This document shows positions 38,537 to 49,232 of a stretch of DNA of 64,000 nt, one piece after another. The notes below the pieces were generated by a model. It worked only from the letters and a program-made list of their open reading frames with translations. It was not told where the DNA came from and did no database searches. The translations under genes were made by a program, and so were the position numbers. Each line of letters begins with the position of its first letter. Positions within the stretch are counted from its first letter, which is position 1. The stretch is from Campylobacter sp. US33a. GTDB taxonomy: Bacteria > Campylobacterota > Campylobacteria > Campylobacterales > Campylobacteraceae. Where the stretch lies: positions 62,001 through 126,000 of the forward strand of contig NZ_RYYL01000001.1 of NCBI RefSeq assembly GCF_004378855.1. The letters run 5' to 3'.

Positions 38537-39621
38537 CGATTTTTATTTATTCTTTGGGAAGTGGTGGCGCTGAAAGGGTTGTGGCGACTTTGTTGCCTAT
38601 TTTGAGTTTAAAATTTGAAGTGCATGTGATTTTAATGAATGATAAAATTTCTTATGAAATTCCTGAGTGCAATATTCATTTTTTAGAGCATTCGCACCCA
38701 AGTGAAAATCCTATTTTTAAATTTTTAAAACTGCCTTTTTTGGCTTTAAAATACAAAAAACTTTGTAAAAATTTAAACATTGACACTGAATTTGTTTTTC
38801 TAAATCGTCCCAATTATATCGCTTTAATGGCAAGAATTTTTGGTAACAAAACTCGTCTTGTGATCAATGAATGCACTACTCCAAGCGTGATGTATGCAAA
38901 AAATAATTTTAATTCTTTGGTGAATAAATTTTTAATAACTTTACTTTATCCAAAGGCAGATCTGATTTTGCCAAATTCTAAGGGAAATTTGGAAGATTTA
39001 GTTAAAAATTTTAAAATCGATGTGAATAAATGCGAAATTTTATATAATGCCATTGATTTAGAAAATATAGAACAAAAATCCTTAGAAGAAATCGGCTTAA
39101 AAGATAGATTTATCTTAAGTGTGGGTAGGCTTGATAAGGGCAAAAATCATGCTTTGTTAATCCGTGCTTATGCAAGATTAAAAACCGATATAAAACTTGT
39201 GATTTTGGGTGAAGGCGTGCTTAAAAATGAGTTGGAAAATTTAATTAAAGAATTAAATTTGGAAGAAAAGGTTTTGCTTTTAGGTTTTGATAATAATCCT
39301 TATAAATATATGAGCAAGTGCGAATTTTTTGCTTTTGCCTCTGTTTTTGAAGGCTTTTCAAATGTTTTAATCGAAAGTCTTGCTTGTGGTTGTGCTGTGG
39401 TTTGCACTGACCATAAAAGTGGAGCAAGAGAGCTTTTTGGCAATGATGAATTTGGGTTTTTGGTTGAAGTTGATGATGAAAATTCTATGTTTAAAGGTTT
39501 AAAAATCATGCTTGAAGATGAGAATTTAAGAAAAACTTATAAACAAAAGGCTAAAACTAGAGCACTTGATTTTGATAAAGTTAAAATCGCACGCGATGCT
39601 TTAAAATATTTATTAGGATAA
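38524..39621 (+). CDS. pglJ: N-acetylgalactosaminyltransferase PglJ
   Basis: A 365-residue GT4 transferase adding the second GalNAc. It starts IYSLGSGGAERVVATLLP at residues 8-25, has SVGRLDKGKNHALLIRAY near 199-216 and the acceptor motif SVFEGFSNVLIESLACG near 278-294. It resembles PglA and PglH but sits at the PglJ position between pglI and pglB, as in C. jejuni. Confidence 0.93.
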   Translation: MQKLAIFIYSLGSGGAERVVATLLPILSLKFEVHVILMNDKISYEIPECNIHFLEHSHPSENPIFKFLKLPFLALKYKKLCKNLNIDTEFVFLNRPNYIALMARIFGNKTRLVINECTTPSVMYAKNNFNSLVNKFLITLLYPKADLILPNSKGNLEDLVKNFKIDVNKCEILYNAIDLENIEQKSLEEIGLKDRFILSVGRLDKGKNHALLIRAYARLKTDIKLVILGEGVLKNELENLIKELNLEEKVLLLGFDNNPYKYMSKCEFFAFASVFEGFSNVLIESLACGCAVVCTDHKSGARELFGNDEFGFLVEVDDENSMFKGLKIMLEDENLRKTYKQKAKTRALDFDKVKIARDALKYLLG

Positions 39622-39624
39622 AAA

Positions 39625-41946
39625 ATGTTTAAAAAAGAAAATTTTAAAAATTATCATTTATTTTTATTTATCATTCTTGCATATTCGTTTAGTGTTTTAT
39701 GTAGATTTTATTGGGTTTGGTGGGCAAGTGATTTTGATGAGTTTTATTTTAATCATCAATTAATGATTATGTCTAATGATGGCTATGTCTTTGCTGAAGG
39801 TGCAAGAGATATGTTAGCAGGCTTTCATCAGCCAAATGATTTAAGTTATTATGGTTCTTCGCTTTCGACTTTGACTTATTATATTTATAAATTTACTCCT
39901 TTTAGCTTTGAAACTATTATTTTGTATATGAGTACTTTTTTCTCTTCTTTGATTGTCATTCCTATTATTTTAATTGCCAATGAATACAAACAACCTTTAA
40001 TGGGACTTATCGCTGCCACTTTAGCTAGTATTGCAAATAGTTATTATAATCGCACGATGAGTGGGTATTATGATACGGATATGCTTGTGATTGTTTTACC
40101 AATGTTTGTATTGTTTTTTATTATTCGTTTGGTTATACATAAGGATTTATTATCACTCATTTTGCTTCCTATTACGATGATTTTTTATCTTTGGTGGTAT
40201 CCATCAAGTTATACTTTAAATTGTGCTTTTATGGGGCTTTTTTTAATTTACACTTATGTCTTTCACCGAAAAGATAATATAGCCTATCTGGCAATTATTT
40301 TTATGATGATAGCTCTTGCGCCTTTTGCTTGGTTCTATCAGTTAGCTTTGTTGGCTTTGATTTTTGCTTTATTTGCTTTTAAAAATGAGTGGTTTAAAAT
40401 TAGACTTATTGCTATTTTAGGGGCTTTGACTTTAATATTATTGATTTTTAGCGGAGGACTTGATCCTATTATTTATCAATTGCAGTTTTATATTTTTAAA
40501 AATGATGCCATAGGAAGTTTGGCTCAAAATTTCGTTTATTTTAATGTTAATGAAACTATTCAAGAGGTTGGGGATATTGATTGGACGGTTTTTATGCAAA
40601 GAATTAGCACTAACGAGCTTACTTTTATTGTTGCCTTTATCGGTCTTATTTGGCTTTTAAGGGAACATAAAAGTATGATTTTAGCTTTGCCAATGTTAGC
40701 ACTTGGATTTTTAGCACTTAAAGGTGGACTTAGATTTACGATTTATGCTGTGCCTATTATGGCTTTGGGTTATGGTTATATTGGTGTTAAAATCTTGAAT
40801 TTTATACAAAATATAGAGCTTAAAAAAGAAGAAAAAATAAGAAAATATCAACTTTTTTCTTTAATCTTGTTTGCACTTTGTTCTGTTGTTTATTTAGTAT
40901 TGAATTTATTTTATACCACCTATTTTAATTCCTTATTGCTTGCCTTTATTTTATTATTTTGTTTTATGGTAGCGATTATGGAATTTTTGATTCAAAAAAA
41001 ACAAAAACAAGTAAAAATTGCTACCTTATCGTTTCTTTTTAGTTTGGGTTTAGTATTTGGCTTAAAACATATCTATGAATACAAAGCTCCTAGTGTGTTT
41101 ATTCAAAGTGAAACCGAAATTCTTAATAGGCTTAAAGGTATAGCGGATAGGGAAGATTATGTTGTGGCTTGGTGGGATTATGGTTATCCTATCCGTTATT
41201 ATAGCGATGTAAAAACTTTGGTTGATGGGGGAAAGCATTTGGGTAAGGATAATTTCTTTCCTTCTTTTGTTTTAAGCAAAGATCAAATTTCGGCTGCAAA
41301 TATGGCAAGACTTAGTGTTGAATATACAGAAAAAGGTTTTTATGCTCCACAAAATGATATTTTAAGAAATGATCTCTTGCGGGCTATGATGAAAGATTAT
41401 AATGCTAGCAATGTTGATTTATTTTTATACGATTTAAGGGATAAGAATTATAATATTTCAACACCAAAAACGCGAGATGTCTATATTTATATGCCAGCAA
41501 GAATGATGAATATTTTTTCTACTGTTGCAACTTTTTCAAATATTGATTTAAGCACAGGAGAGGTAAATCCTTTTATATTTAGAGTTACAAGAGCTGTGCT
41601 TCAAAATAATGGAGAATTTATACTTAGTGATGGATCTAAGCTTTCTGAAGATTTTAGAATTTGGAGAAACGATGAGAATAATACTTATGCGGTAAAAGAA
41701 ATTATCGAGATAAATTCCGTAACAACTGGCGATTATAAGGTTACTCCTATGGATACACAAGGTAAAGTTTATGTCTTTTTCTTAAAAGAGCAATTTCAAA
41801 CCGCGCAAGGTCAATTTATCATTATGGATGAAAAAATGTTTAATAGTGCTTTTGTTCAAATGTTTTTCTTTAACAATTATGATAAAGATTTGTATGATTT
41901 GATTATTAATGATAAAAATGCAAAGGTTTTTAAAATAAAAAAATGA
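39625..41946 (+). CDS. pglB: Oligosaccharyltransferase PglB, enlarged
   Basis: A 773-residue STT3-type oligosaccharyltransferase that moves the heptasaccharide to Asn in D/E-X-N-X-S/T sequons in the periplasm. The catalytic start has SDFDEFYF near residue 35 and the second motif RTMSGYYDTDM near 146-156; the C-terminal domain has WWDYG at 516-520. C. jejuni and C. lari enzymes are about 713 residues with WWDYG near 457-466. The extra 59 or so residues lie at about 393-465 and contain two additional hydrophobic segments. The gene overlaps pglA by 4 bases. Confidence 0.95.
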   Translation: MFKKENFKNYHLFLFIILAYSFSVLCRFYWVWWASDFDEFYFNHQLMIMSNDGYVFAEGARDMLAGFHQPNDLSYYGSSLSTLTYYIYKFTPFSFETIILYMSTFFSSLIVIPIILIANEYKQPLMGLIAATLASIANSYYNRTMSGYYDTDMLVIVLPMFVLFFIIRLVIHKDLLSLILLPITMIFYLWWYPSSYTLNCAFMGLFLIYTYVFHRKDNIAYLAIIFMMIALAPFAWFYQLALLALIFALFAFKNEWFKIRLIAILGALTLILLIFSGGLDPIIYQLQFYIFKNDAIGSLAQNFVYFNVNETIQEVGDIDWTVFMQRISTNELTFIVAFIGLIWLLREHKSMILALPMLALGFLALKGGLRFTIYAVPIMALGYGYIGVKILNFIQNIELKKEEKIRKYQLFSLILFALCSVVYLVLNLFYTTYFNSLLLAFILLFCFMVAIMEFLIQKKQKQVKIATLSFLFSLGLVFGLKHIYEYKAPSVFIQSETEILNRLKGIADREDYVVAWWDYGYPIRYYSDVKTLVDGGKHLGKDNFFPSFVLSKDQISAANMARLSVEYTEKGFYAPQNDILRNDLLRAMMKDYNASNVDLFLYDLRDKNYNISTPKTRDVYIYMPARMMNIFSTVATFSNIDLSTGEVNPFIFRVTRAVLQNNGEFILSDGSKLSEDFRIWRNDENNTYAVKEIIEINSVTTGDYKVTPMDTQGKVYVFFLKEQFQTAQGQFIIMDEKMFNSAFVQMFFFNNYDKDLYDLIINDKNAKVFKIKK

Positions 41947-43073
41947 GAGTAGGGTTTTTATCTCACGCAGGGGCAAGCATATATCATTTTAGAATGCCTA
42001 TAATAAAGGCTTTGATAGCTAGAGGAGATGAGGTTTTTATCATTGTGCCGCAAGATGAATACACGCAAAAATTAAAGGATTTAAATTTAAATGTTGTCAT
42101 TTATGATCTTTCAAGAGCGAGCTTGAATCCTTTTGTGGTTTTTAAAAATTTTTTACATCTTAAAAATGTTTTAAAAAGCTTAAATTTAGATCTTTTACAA
42201 AGTGGGGCACATAAAAGCAATACCTTTGGTTTAATCGCAGCAAAATTTGCAAAAATTCCTTATAAAATTGGGCTTGTTGAAGGGCTTGGATCTTTTTATA
42301 TCGAGCAAGGTTTTAAGGAAAATTTGGTGCGTTTTATCATTAATACTCTTTATAAATTAAGCTTTAAAATCGCTGATTGTTTTATCTTTGTCAATTCTTC
42401 AAATGCTGATTTTATGCGAAATTTAGGACTTAAGGAAAATAAAATTTGTGTGATTAAATCTGTGGGTATTAATCTTAAAAAATTCTTTCCTATGAGAGTA
42501 GAAAAGGAAGCTAAAAAAGCTTTTTGGCGTAATTTAAATATCGATGAAAAGCCTATTATTTTAATGATAGCAAGAGCTTTGTGGCATAAGGGTGTAAAAG
42601 AATTTTATGAAAGCGCAGAGCTTTTAAAAGATAGAGCAAATTTTGTTTTAGTAGGTGGAAGAGATGATAATCCTTCTTGTGCGAGTTTGAAATTTTTAAC
42701 TTCTGGTAAAGCGCATTATTTGGGTGCTAGAAGCGATATAGTGGAGCTTTTGCAAAATTGTGATATTTTTGTTTTACCAAGCTATAAAGAGGGTTTTCCC
42801 GTAAGCGTTTTGGAGGCTAAGGCTTGTGGAAAGGCTATTGTGGTAAGTGAGTGTGAAGGCTGCGTGGAAGCGATTTCAAACGCTTATGATGGACTTTGGG
42901 CCAAAACTAAAGATAGTAAGGACTTAGCACAAAAAATCGAGCTTTTGTTGGTCGATAAAAATTTAAGAATGAATTTGGGTAAAAATGCAGCTAAAGATGC
43001 GTTAAATTACGATGAAAACGAAATTGCAAAGACTTATTTAAAACTTTATGAAAAGGTGATGAAAAATGTATGA
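41943..43073 (+). CDS. pglA: N-acetylgalactosaminyltransferase PglA
   Basis: A 376-residue GT4 transferase adding the first GalNAc to undecaprenyl-PP-diNAcBac. It begins [17 protein letters not shown] at residues 4-20, has [16 protein letters not shown] near 206-221 and the motif [18 protein letters not shown] near 280-297. It overlaps pglB and pglC (8 bases). Confidence 0.94.
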   Translation: MRVGFLSHAGASIYHFRMPIIKALIARGDEVFIIVPQDEYTQKLKDLNLNVVIYDLSRASLNPFVVFKNFLHLKNVLKSLNLDLLQSGAHKSNTFGLIAAKFAKIPYKIGLVEGLGSFYIEQGFKENLVRFIINTLYKLSFKIADCFIFVNSSNADFMRNLGLKENKICVIKSVGINLKKFFPMRVEKEAKKAFWRNLNIDEKPIILMIARALWHKGVKEFYESAELLKDRANFVLVGGRDDNPSCASLKFLTSGKAHYLGARSDIVELLQNCDIFVLPSYKEGFPVSVLEAKACGKAIVVSECEGCVEAISNAYDGLWAKTKDSKDLAQKIELLLVDKNLRMNLGKNAAKDALNYDENEIAKTYLKLYEKVMKNV

Positions 43074-43668
43074 AAAATTTTTAAAAAGAATGCTTGATTT
43101 TTGCTTAGCTTTAATTCTCCTGATGCTTTTTTCACCCCTTATTATTATTACCGCTTTGCTTTTAAAAATTACTCAAGGCAGTGTAATTTTTACTCAAAAC
43201 CGTCCAGGACTTAATGAAAAAATCTTTAAAATTTATAAATTTAAAACAATGAGTGATGAAAAAGACGAAAATGGGGAATTGCTTAGCGATGAATTGCGTT
43301 TAAAGGCCTTTGGAAAAATCGTTAGAAGCTTAAGTTTAGATGAATTACCGCAACTTTTTAATGTCTTAAAAGGCGATATGAGTTTTGTAGGACCTAGACC
43401 ACTTTTAGTGGAATATCTACCTCTTTATAATGAAGAGCAAAAACTCCGCCACAAAGTGCGTCCAGGCATTACAGGCTGGGCGCAAGTAAATGGTAGAAAT
43501 GCTATTTCTTGGCAGAAAAAATTTGAACTTGATGTGTATTATGTTGGAAATATTTCTTTTTTGTTTGATTTAAAAATTATGTTTTTAACGGCGTTAAAGG
43601 TTTTAAAAAGAAGTGGAGTGAGTAAAGAAGGATGCGTGACAACGGAGAAATTTGATGGAAAGAACTAA
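43066..43668 (+). CDS. pglC: diNAcBac-1-phosphate transferase PglC
   Basis: A 200-residue monotopic phosphoglycosyltransferase that starts the glycan by moving diNAcBac-1-phosphate to undecaprenyl phosphate. One hydrophobic N-terminal hairpin spans about 9-32. The catalytic Asp-Glu is in [16 protein letters not shown] near 91-106, with [11 protein letters not shown] and [14 protein letters not shown] after it. It overlaps pglA by 8 bases and pglD by 14. Confidence 0.95.
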   Translation: MYEKFLKRMLDFCLALILLMLFSPLIIITALLLKITQGSVIFTQNRPGLNEKIFKIYKFKTMSDEKDENGELLSDELRLKAFGKIVRSLSLDELPQLFNVLKGDMSFVGPRPLLVEYLPLYNEEQKLRHKVRPGITGWAQVNGRNAISWQKKFELDVYYVGNISFLFDLKIMFLTALKVLKRSGVSKEGCVTTEKFDGKN

Positions 43669-44242
43669 AAAAATTTACATTTATGGTGCGAGTGGGCATG
43701 GGCTTGTTTGTGCTGATGTGGCTATGAGTTTGGGCTATGAAGAATGTATTTTTTTAGATGATAATAAGGGTAAAAAATTTGAAAGTTCTTTGCCAAAATA
43801 CGATATTTTTGTAGCTATTGGGGATAATAAAATAAGAAAAAAAATTTACGAAAAGCTTTTGCAAAATGGCTTTAAAATTGTAAATCTTATCCATAAAAGT
43901 GCGATTATCAGTCAAAGTGCGGATATAAAAGAAAATGCAGGAATTTTAATAATGCCTTTGGTAGTGGTTAATGCAAAGGCAAAGATTGAAAAAGGTGTGA
44001 TTTTAAACACTTCAAGTGTGATTGAGCATGAATGCGTGGTGGGCGAGTTTTCCCATGTAAGCGTTGGGGCTAAGTGTGCAGGAAATGTGAAAATTGGCAA
44101 AAATTGTTTTTTGGGGATTAATTCTTGTGTCTTACCGAATTTAAGTTTGGCAGATGATAGTATTTTAGGCGGTGGAGCGACTTTGATTAAAGATCAATTT
44201 GAAAAAGGCATTTTTGTAGGAGTGCCTGCAAAAAGGATGTAA
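43655..44242 (+). CDS. pglD: UDP-4-amino-sugar acetyltransferase PglD
   Basis: A 195-residue left-handed beta-helix acetyltransferase making UDP-N,N'-diacetylbacillosamine from the PglE product. The N-terminal sugar-nucleotide fold starts [14 protein letters not shown], and hexapeptide repeats run from about 85 to 190, with the catalytic His in [19 protein letters not shown] 43655 gives the same 195 residues as C. jejuni PglD and follows CGGAG; a TTG one codon earlier is also in frame. Confidence 0.94.
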   Translation: MERTKKIYIYGASGHGLVCADVAMSLGYEECIFLDDNKGKKFESSLPKYDIFVAIGDNKIRKKIYEKLLQNGFKIVNLIHKSAIISQSADIKENAGILIMPLVVVNAKAKIEKGVILNTSSVIEHECVVGEFSHVSVGAKCAGNVKIGKNCFLGINSCVLPNLSLADDSILGGGATLIKDQFEKGIFVGVPAKRM

Positions 44243-44860
44243 GTGGGTTTTGAATATACCTTTTTGATTGATTTTGTAAGATATCCCTCATTTTTGGGGT
44301 GGGCATTTTGTGGCGCTGGATATTTGATATTTTTAATGCTTTTATTTCCTATTAAAAATAAAATTAAACACAAAATTCTTTTTAAAATCAAAGTTAAAAT
44401 GAAACGAAGTTCTAAAGCTCTTAGCTTAATAATGTTTGTAACACCTCTTTTGTGTGGAGGATCTATTTTTGTTATTTGGCATTATTTTGATGCGATTTAT
44501 AAACTTCCTTATTTTTTTGAATTAGAAAATGAAAATTTACAAGATCTTTGGAAGCTTAATATGGGATTTCTTAATTTATTCTGTTCTATCGCTATTACTT
44601 TGATGTTTTTTTGTATTAATATAATTATAGTTTGCGAAGATGGAATTTATATCATCACTAAATATAATCTTTTTTATAAAACTTATATAAAACGAGAAGA
44701 TTTAGAACTTTTTGAAGTAGAAAAAATGAAGCTTTTAAATCAAGCACAAACTTGTCTTATTGTCAAATCAAAAAATAAAACACTCTTTAAGGGTTTTGAA
44801 GATATGTATAAAAAAGAAGACTTAGAAAAACTCAAAATTTGGTATGAAAATAAACTTTGA
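44243..44860 (+). CDS. wlaJ: Predicted membrane protein WlaJ
   Basis: A 205-residue protein of unknown function with three or four membrane segments (about 18-36, 61-78 and 110-135) and a soluble C-terminal part ending EDMYKKEDLEKLKIWYENK. It starts with GTG directly after the pglD stop, with AAAAGGA in front. Its place between pglD and pglE matches wlaJ in C. jejuni, which has no proven glycosylation role. Confidence 0.6.
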   Translation: MGFEYTFLIDFVRYPSFLGWAFCGAGYLIFLMLLFPIKNKIKHKILFKIKVKMKRSSKALSLIMFVTPLLCGGSIFVIWHYFDAIYKLPYFFELENENLQDLWKLNMGFLNLFCSIAITLMFFCINIIIVCEDGIYIITKYNLFYKTYIKREDLELFEVEKMKLLNQAQTCLIVKSKNKTLFKGFEDMYKKEDLEKLKIWYENKL

Positions 44861-44904
44861 TTGCAAAAGAATTTTTAGCGTTTGATACTTAGTAAATTAT
44901 TTTA

Positions 44905-44912
44905 GATAAAAT
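44905..44912 (+). promoter_or_regulatory. Candidate -10 element for pglE
   Basis: TTTTAGATAAAATACATC lies in the 95-base gap between wlaJ and pglE, 43 bases before the start. It would drive pglE-pglF separately from the upstream genes. Confidence 0.4.
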
Positions 44913-44952
44913 ACATCATTTTAGTAAAATCACTTTTTATAATAAAGGATAA

Positions 44953-46116
<1,164 letters not shown>

Positions 46117-46118
46117 GA

Positions 46119-47906
46119 ATGAATTTAACTTTTTATAAAAGCAAAAGATTGATTTTTTTTCTTTGCTGCGATGTTTTCTTGTTTCTTTTATCGATTTTTT
46201 TGGCTTTTTCTTTGCGTTTTAGTGGAGATATTCCTGATATTTTTTATGAAGGTATGATTAAAGCTGGGCTTATTTTACTTGTTTTAAAAATAACTTTTTT
46301 ATTCATTTTTAGAATTTATAAAGTAGCGTGGAGGTTTTTTTCTTTAAATGAGGCAAGAAAAATTTTCTTTGCCTTGGCCCTAGCAGAGCTTTGTTTTTTG
46401 GGAATTTTTTATTTTTATGGAGATTTTTTTAATCCTTTTCCGCGAAGTGTAATTGGTATAGATTTTGTACTTTCTTATATGTTTATAGGAACTTTAAGAA
46501 TTTCAAAAAGAATGTTTGTTGATTTTAGACATTCTAATTTGATTGATGAAGAAAATCCTTGCATTGTTGTGGGTGCAACCTCTAAGGCTTTGCATCTATT
46601 AAAAGGTGCAAAAGAGGGATCTTTGGGGCTTTTTCCTATTGCAGTGGTTGATGAGAGAAAAGAGCTAATTGGAACATATTGCGATAAATTCATTGTAGAA
46701 GAAAAAGAAAAAATCAAAGATTATGCTAAAGATGGAATTAAAACGGCTATCATTGCTTTAAAATTGGAACAAGAAGAATTAAAAAAGCTTTTCGATGAAC
46801 TGATTTCGTATGGTATTAGTGATGTTAAAATATTTTCTTTCACAAGAAATGAGGCTAGAGATATCAGTATAGAAGATTTGCTTGCTAGAAAGCCAAAAGA
46901 TTTAGATGATAGGGTAGTGGCAACTTTTTTAAAGGATAAGGTTGTTTTGGTAAGTGGAGCAGGGGGTACTATAGGCAGTGAGCTTTGCAAGCAATGCATT
47001 AAATTTGGCGTTAAACATCTTATAATGCTAGATCATAGTGAGTTTAATCTTTATAAAATCAATGAAGATTTAAGTTTGCATAAAGAAAAAATCACTCCTG
47101 TAATGCTTAGTATTTTAGACGAAGAAAGTTTAAATGAAGTATTAAAAGAATACAAGCCAGATCTTATCTTGCATGCTGCTGCTTACAAGCATGTCCCACT
47201 TTGCGAGCAAAATCCACATTCTGCCGTGCTTAATAATATTTTGGGGACAAAAATTTTAACCGATGCGGCCAAGAAAAATGGGGTTAAAAAATTTGTGATG
47301 ATAAGTACAGATAAAGCGGTGCGTCCTACAAGTATAATGGGCTGCACTAAAAGGGTTTGCGAGCTTTATACTTTAAATTCAAGTGATGAAAATTTTGAAG
47401 TTTCAAGTGTGCGTTTTGGCAATGTTTTGGGTTCTAGTGGGAGTGTGATACCTAAATTTAAAGCACAGATTGCAAATAACGAACCTTTGACTTTAACTCA
47501 TCCTGATATAGTGCGTTATTTTATGCTAGTTAGTGAAGCCGTTCAGCTTGTTTTACAAGCAGCGGCTATTGCTAAAGGTGGGGAGCTTTTTGTGCTTGAT
47601 ATGGGTGAGCCTGTGAAGATTATAGATTTGGCTAAAAAAATGCTTATGCTTTCAAATAAAAACGATTTAGAGATCAAAATCACAGGACTTAGAAAAGGTG
47701 AAAAACTTTTTGAAGAACTTTTGATTAACGAAAATGATGTGAGAACTCAATATGAAAGTATTTTCGCAACAACAAGTCAAAAGGTAGATTTGCAGATTTT
47801 AAATGATCAAATTCAAGCTTTAGTAAAAAGTGAAAATCCGGCTCAAATTCTAAAAACAATTGTGCCTGAATTTAATCACAATAAGGACGGAGATTATCAA
47901 GGATAA
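46119..47906 (+). CDS. pglF: UDP-GlcNAc C4,6-dehydratase PglF
   Basis: A 595-residue membrane-anchored dehydratase opening the diNAcBac pathway. Four hydrophobic segments occupy about 10-125. The first nucleotide fold has [12 protein letters not shown] near 148, and the catalytic SDR domain has [14 protein letters not shown] near 280-293, [18 protein letters not shown] near 395 and [17 protein letters not shown] near 428. In C. jejuni pglG follows; here the next gene is cheY after a short gap. Confidence 0.95.
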   Translation: MNLTFYKSKRLIFFLCCDVFLFLLSIFLAFSLRFSGDIPDIFYEGMIKAGLILLVLKITFLFIFRIYKVAWRFFSLNEARKIFFALALAELCFLGIFYFYGDFFNPFPRSVIGIDFVLSYMFIGTLRISKRMFVDFRHSNLIDEENPCIVVGATSKALHLLKGAKEGSLGLFPIAVVDERKELIGTYCDKFIVEEKEKIKDYAKDGIKTAIIALKLEQEELKKLFDELISYGISDVKIFSFTRNEARDISIEDLLARKPKDLDDRVVATFLKDKVVLVSGAGGTIGSELCKQCIKFGVKHLIMLDHSEFNLYKINEDLSLHKEKITPVMLSILDEESLNEVLKEYKPDLILHAAAYKHVPLCEQNPHSAVLNNILGTKILTDAAKKNGVKKFVMISTDKAVRPTSIMGCTKRVCELYTLNSSDENFEVSSVRFGNVLGSSGSVIPKFKAQIANNEPLTLTHPDIVRYFMLVSEAVQLVLQAAAIAKGGELFVLDMGEPVKIIDLAKKMLMLSNKNDLEIKITGLRKGEKLFEELLINENDVRTQYESIFATTSQKVDLQILNDQIQALVKSENPAQILKTIVPEFNHNKDGDYQG

Positions 47907-47941
47907 ATTTTTATATTTACTTGATTAATAAGTTTAAAAAA

Positions 47942-47949
47942 GATAAAAT
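47942..47949 (+). promoter_or_regulatory. Candidate -10 element for cheY
   Basis: AAAAAAGATAAAATTGC lies 44 bases before the cheY GTG in the gap after pglF. The T-rich stretch before it fits Campylobacter promoters. Confidence 0.45.
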
Positions 47950-47992
47950 TGCAAATTAAAATAAATTTTTGAATTTATGGAAAGGATTAGCG

Positions 47993-48370
47993 GTGAGAAT
48001 GCTAGTTGTAGATGATAGTTCAACTATGAGAAGGATTATTAAAAATACGCTTTCAAGACTTGGACATGATGATGTTTTAGAGGCTGAACATGGACTTGAA
48101 GCTTGGGAAATTCTTGAAAAAGATGATACAATTAAGGTTTTAATTACTGATTGGAATATGCCAGAAATGAATGGTTTGGATCTTGTTAAAAAGGTTAGAG
48201 CGGATAAAAAATTTGAAGATATGCCTATCATTATGGTTACAACTGAGGGTGGAAAGGCCGAGGTTATTACCGCTTTAAAAGCAGGTGTGAATAATTATAT
48301 TGTAAAGCCTTTTACTCCGCAAGTTTTAAAAGAAAAACTTGAAGATGTTTTAGGTACTAATGTGGGATAA
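47993..48370 (+). CDS. cheY: Chemotaxis response regulator CheY
   Basis: A 125-residue single-domain response regulator that binds the flagellar switch when phosphorylated by CheA. It has the acidic pair VVDDSSTMRR, the phospho-Asp in LITDWNMPEMNG near residue 56, the conserved Thr in MVTTEGG and the Lys in YIVKPFTP near 107. Start GTG 47993 lies 6 bases after AAGGA; an ATG two codons later is possible and a TTG at 47969 is less likely. It opens the cheY-prmA-ftsH series. Confidence 0.94.
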   Translation: MRMLVVDDSSTMRRIIKNTLSRLGHDDVLEAEHGLEAWEILEKDDTIKVLITDWNMPEMNGLDLVKKVRADKKFEDMPIIMVTTEGGKAEVITALKAGVNNYIVKPFTPQVLKEKLEDVLGTNVG

Positions 48371-48392
48371 TTTTTGGGTTTTTAATTTAAAA

Positions 48393-49232
48393 ATGCAATC
48401 TTATTATAATGAACTTTTTTTTAAAGTAGATATTGGTTTTTTGCCCTTTTTTGTCGATGTTGTTTTTGATTTAGGTATTGAAGCTATAGAAGAAAAAGAT
48501 GGGGGAATTTATGTTAGATCTGATGAGAGTTTGGAAGATTTATTTTGGGCTTTAAATTGTTTGAAAGAAAAATTAGAAATACAAAAATCTCAAAAAATCA
48601 GTTTTGATATAAAATTAGAACAAAAAGAAAATAAAGATTGGATTGAAGAATATAAAAAAGGTGTTAATCCTATACAAATTGATAATTTTTATATACACAC
48701 TACTTGGCAAGAACCAAAACAAAATTTAATTAATATACAAATCGATCCTGCTTTAGCCTTTGGCTCTGGTCATCACGAAAGTACACATTCTTGTATAAAG
48801 TTATTGCAAAAATATGCTAAAAAAGATATGCAAGTTTTAGATCTTGGTTGTGGAAGCGGAATTTTAAGTATAGTTCTAGCAAAATTAGGACTTAAGGTTG
48901 ATGCTTGCGATACTGATGAATTAGCTATTTCGAGTACTTTATCTAATGCAAAATTAAATCATTTATCATTAAATCATTCTTGGATAGGTTCTATTGATAA
49001 AGCTACGATAAAATACGATTTTATTGTGGCAAATATCATAGCAGATGTGATTTTGATACTTGAAAAAGATTTAAAAAATAGTCTAAAAGATGGTGCTTAT
49101 CTTATTCTTTCAGGAATTTTAGACAAATACGAAGAGAGAGTTAAGGATAAATTTAAGGATTTAAAATTGGTAGAAAGTTTAAAGGTCAATGAGTGGCTGA
49201 GTTTAGTTTATAAAAAGGAAGGTAATGAATAA
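48393..49232 (+). CDS. prmA: Ribosomal protein L11 methyltransferase
   Basis: A 279-residue SAM-dependent enzyme that methylates ribosomal protein L11. The SAM loop is QVLDLGCGSGILSIVLAK near residue 148-165, with the substrate-side motif VANIIADVI near 212; ALAFGSGHHEST near 119-130 is typical. ATG 48393 (MQSYYNELFFKVD) matches the family start. An upstream ATG at 48360 overlaps cheY. Its end overlaps ftsH by 8 bases. Confidence 0.9.
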   Translation: MQSYYNELFFKVDIGFLPFFVDVVFDLGIEAIEEKDGGIYVRSDESLEDLFWALNCLKEKLEIQKSQKISFDIKLEQKENKDWIEEYKKGVNPIQIDNFYIHTTWQEPKQNLINIQIDPALAFGSGHHESTHSCIKLLQKYAKKDMQVLDLGCGSGILSIVLAKLGLKVDACDTDELAISSTLSNAKLNHLSLNHSWIGSIDKATIKYDFIVANIIADVILILEKDLKNSLKDGAYLILSGILDKYEERVKDKFKDLKLVESLKVNEWLSLVYKKEGNE

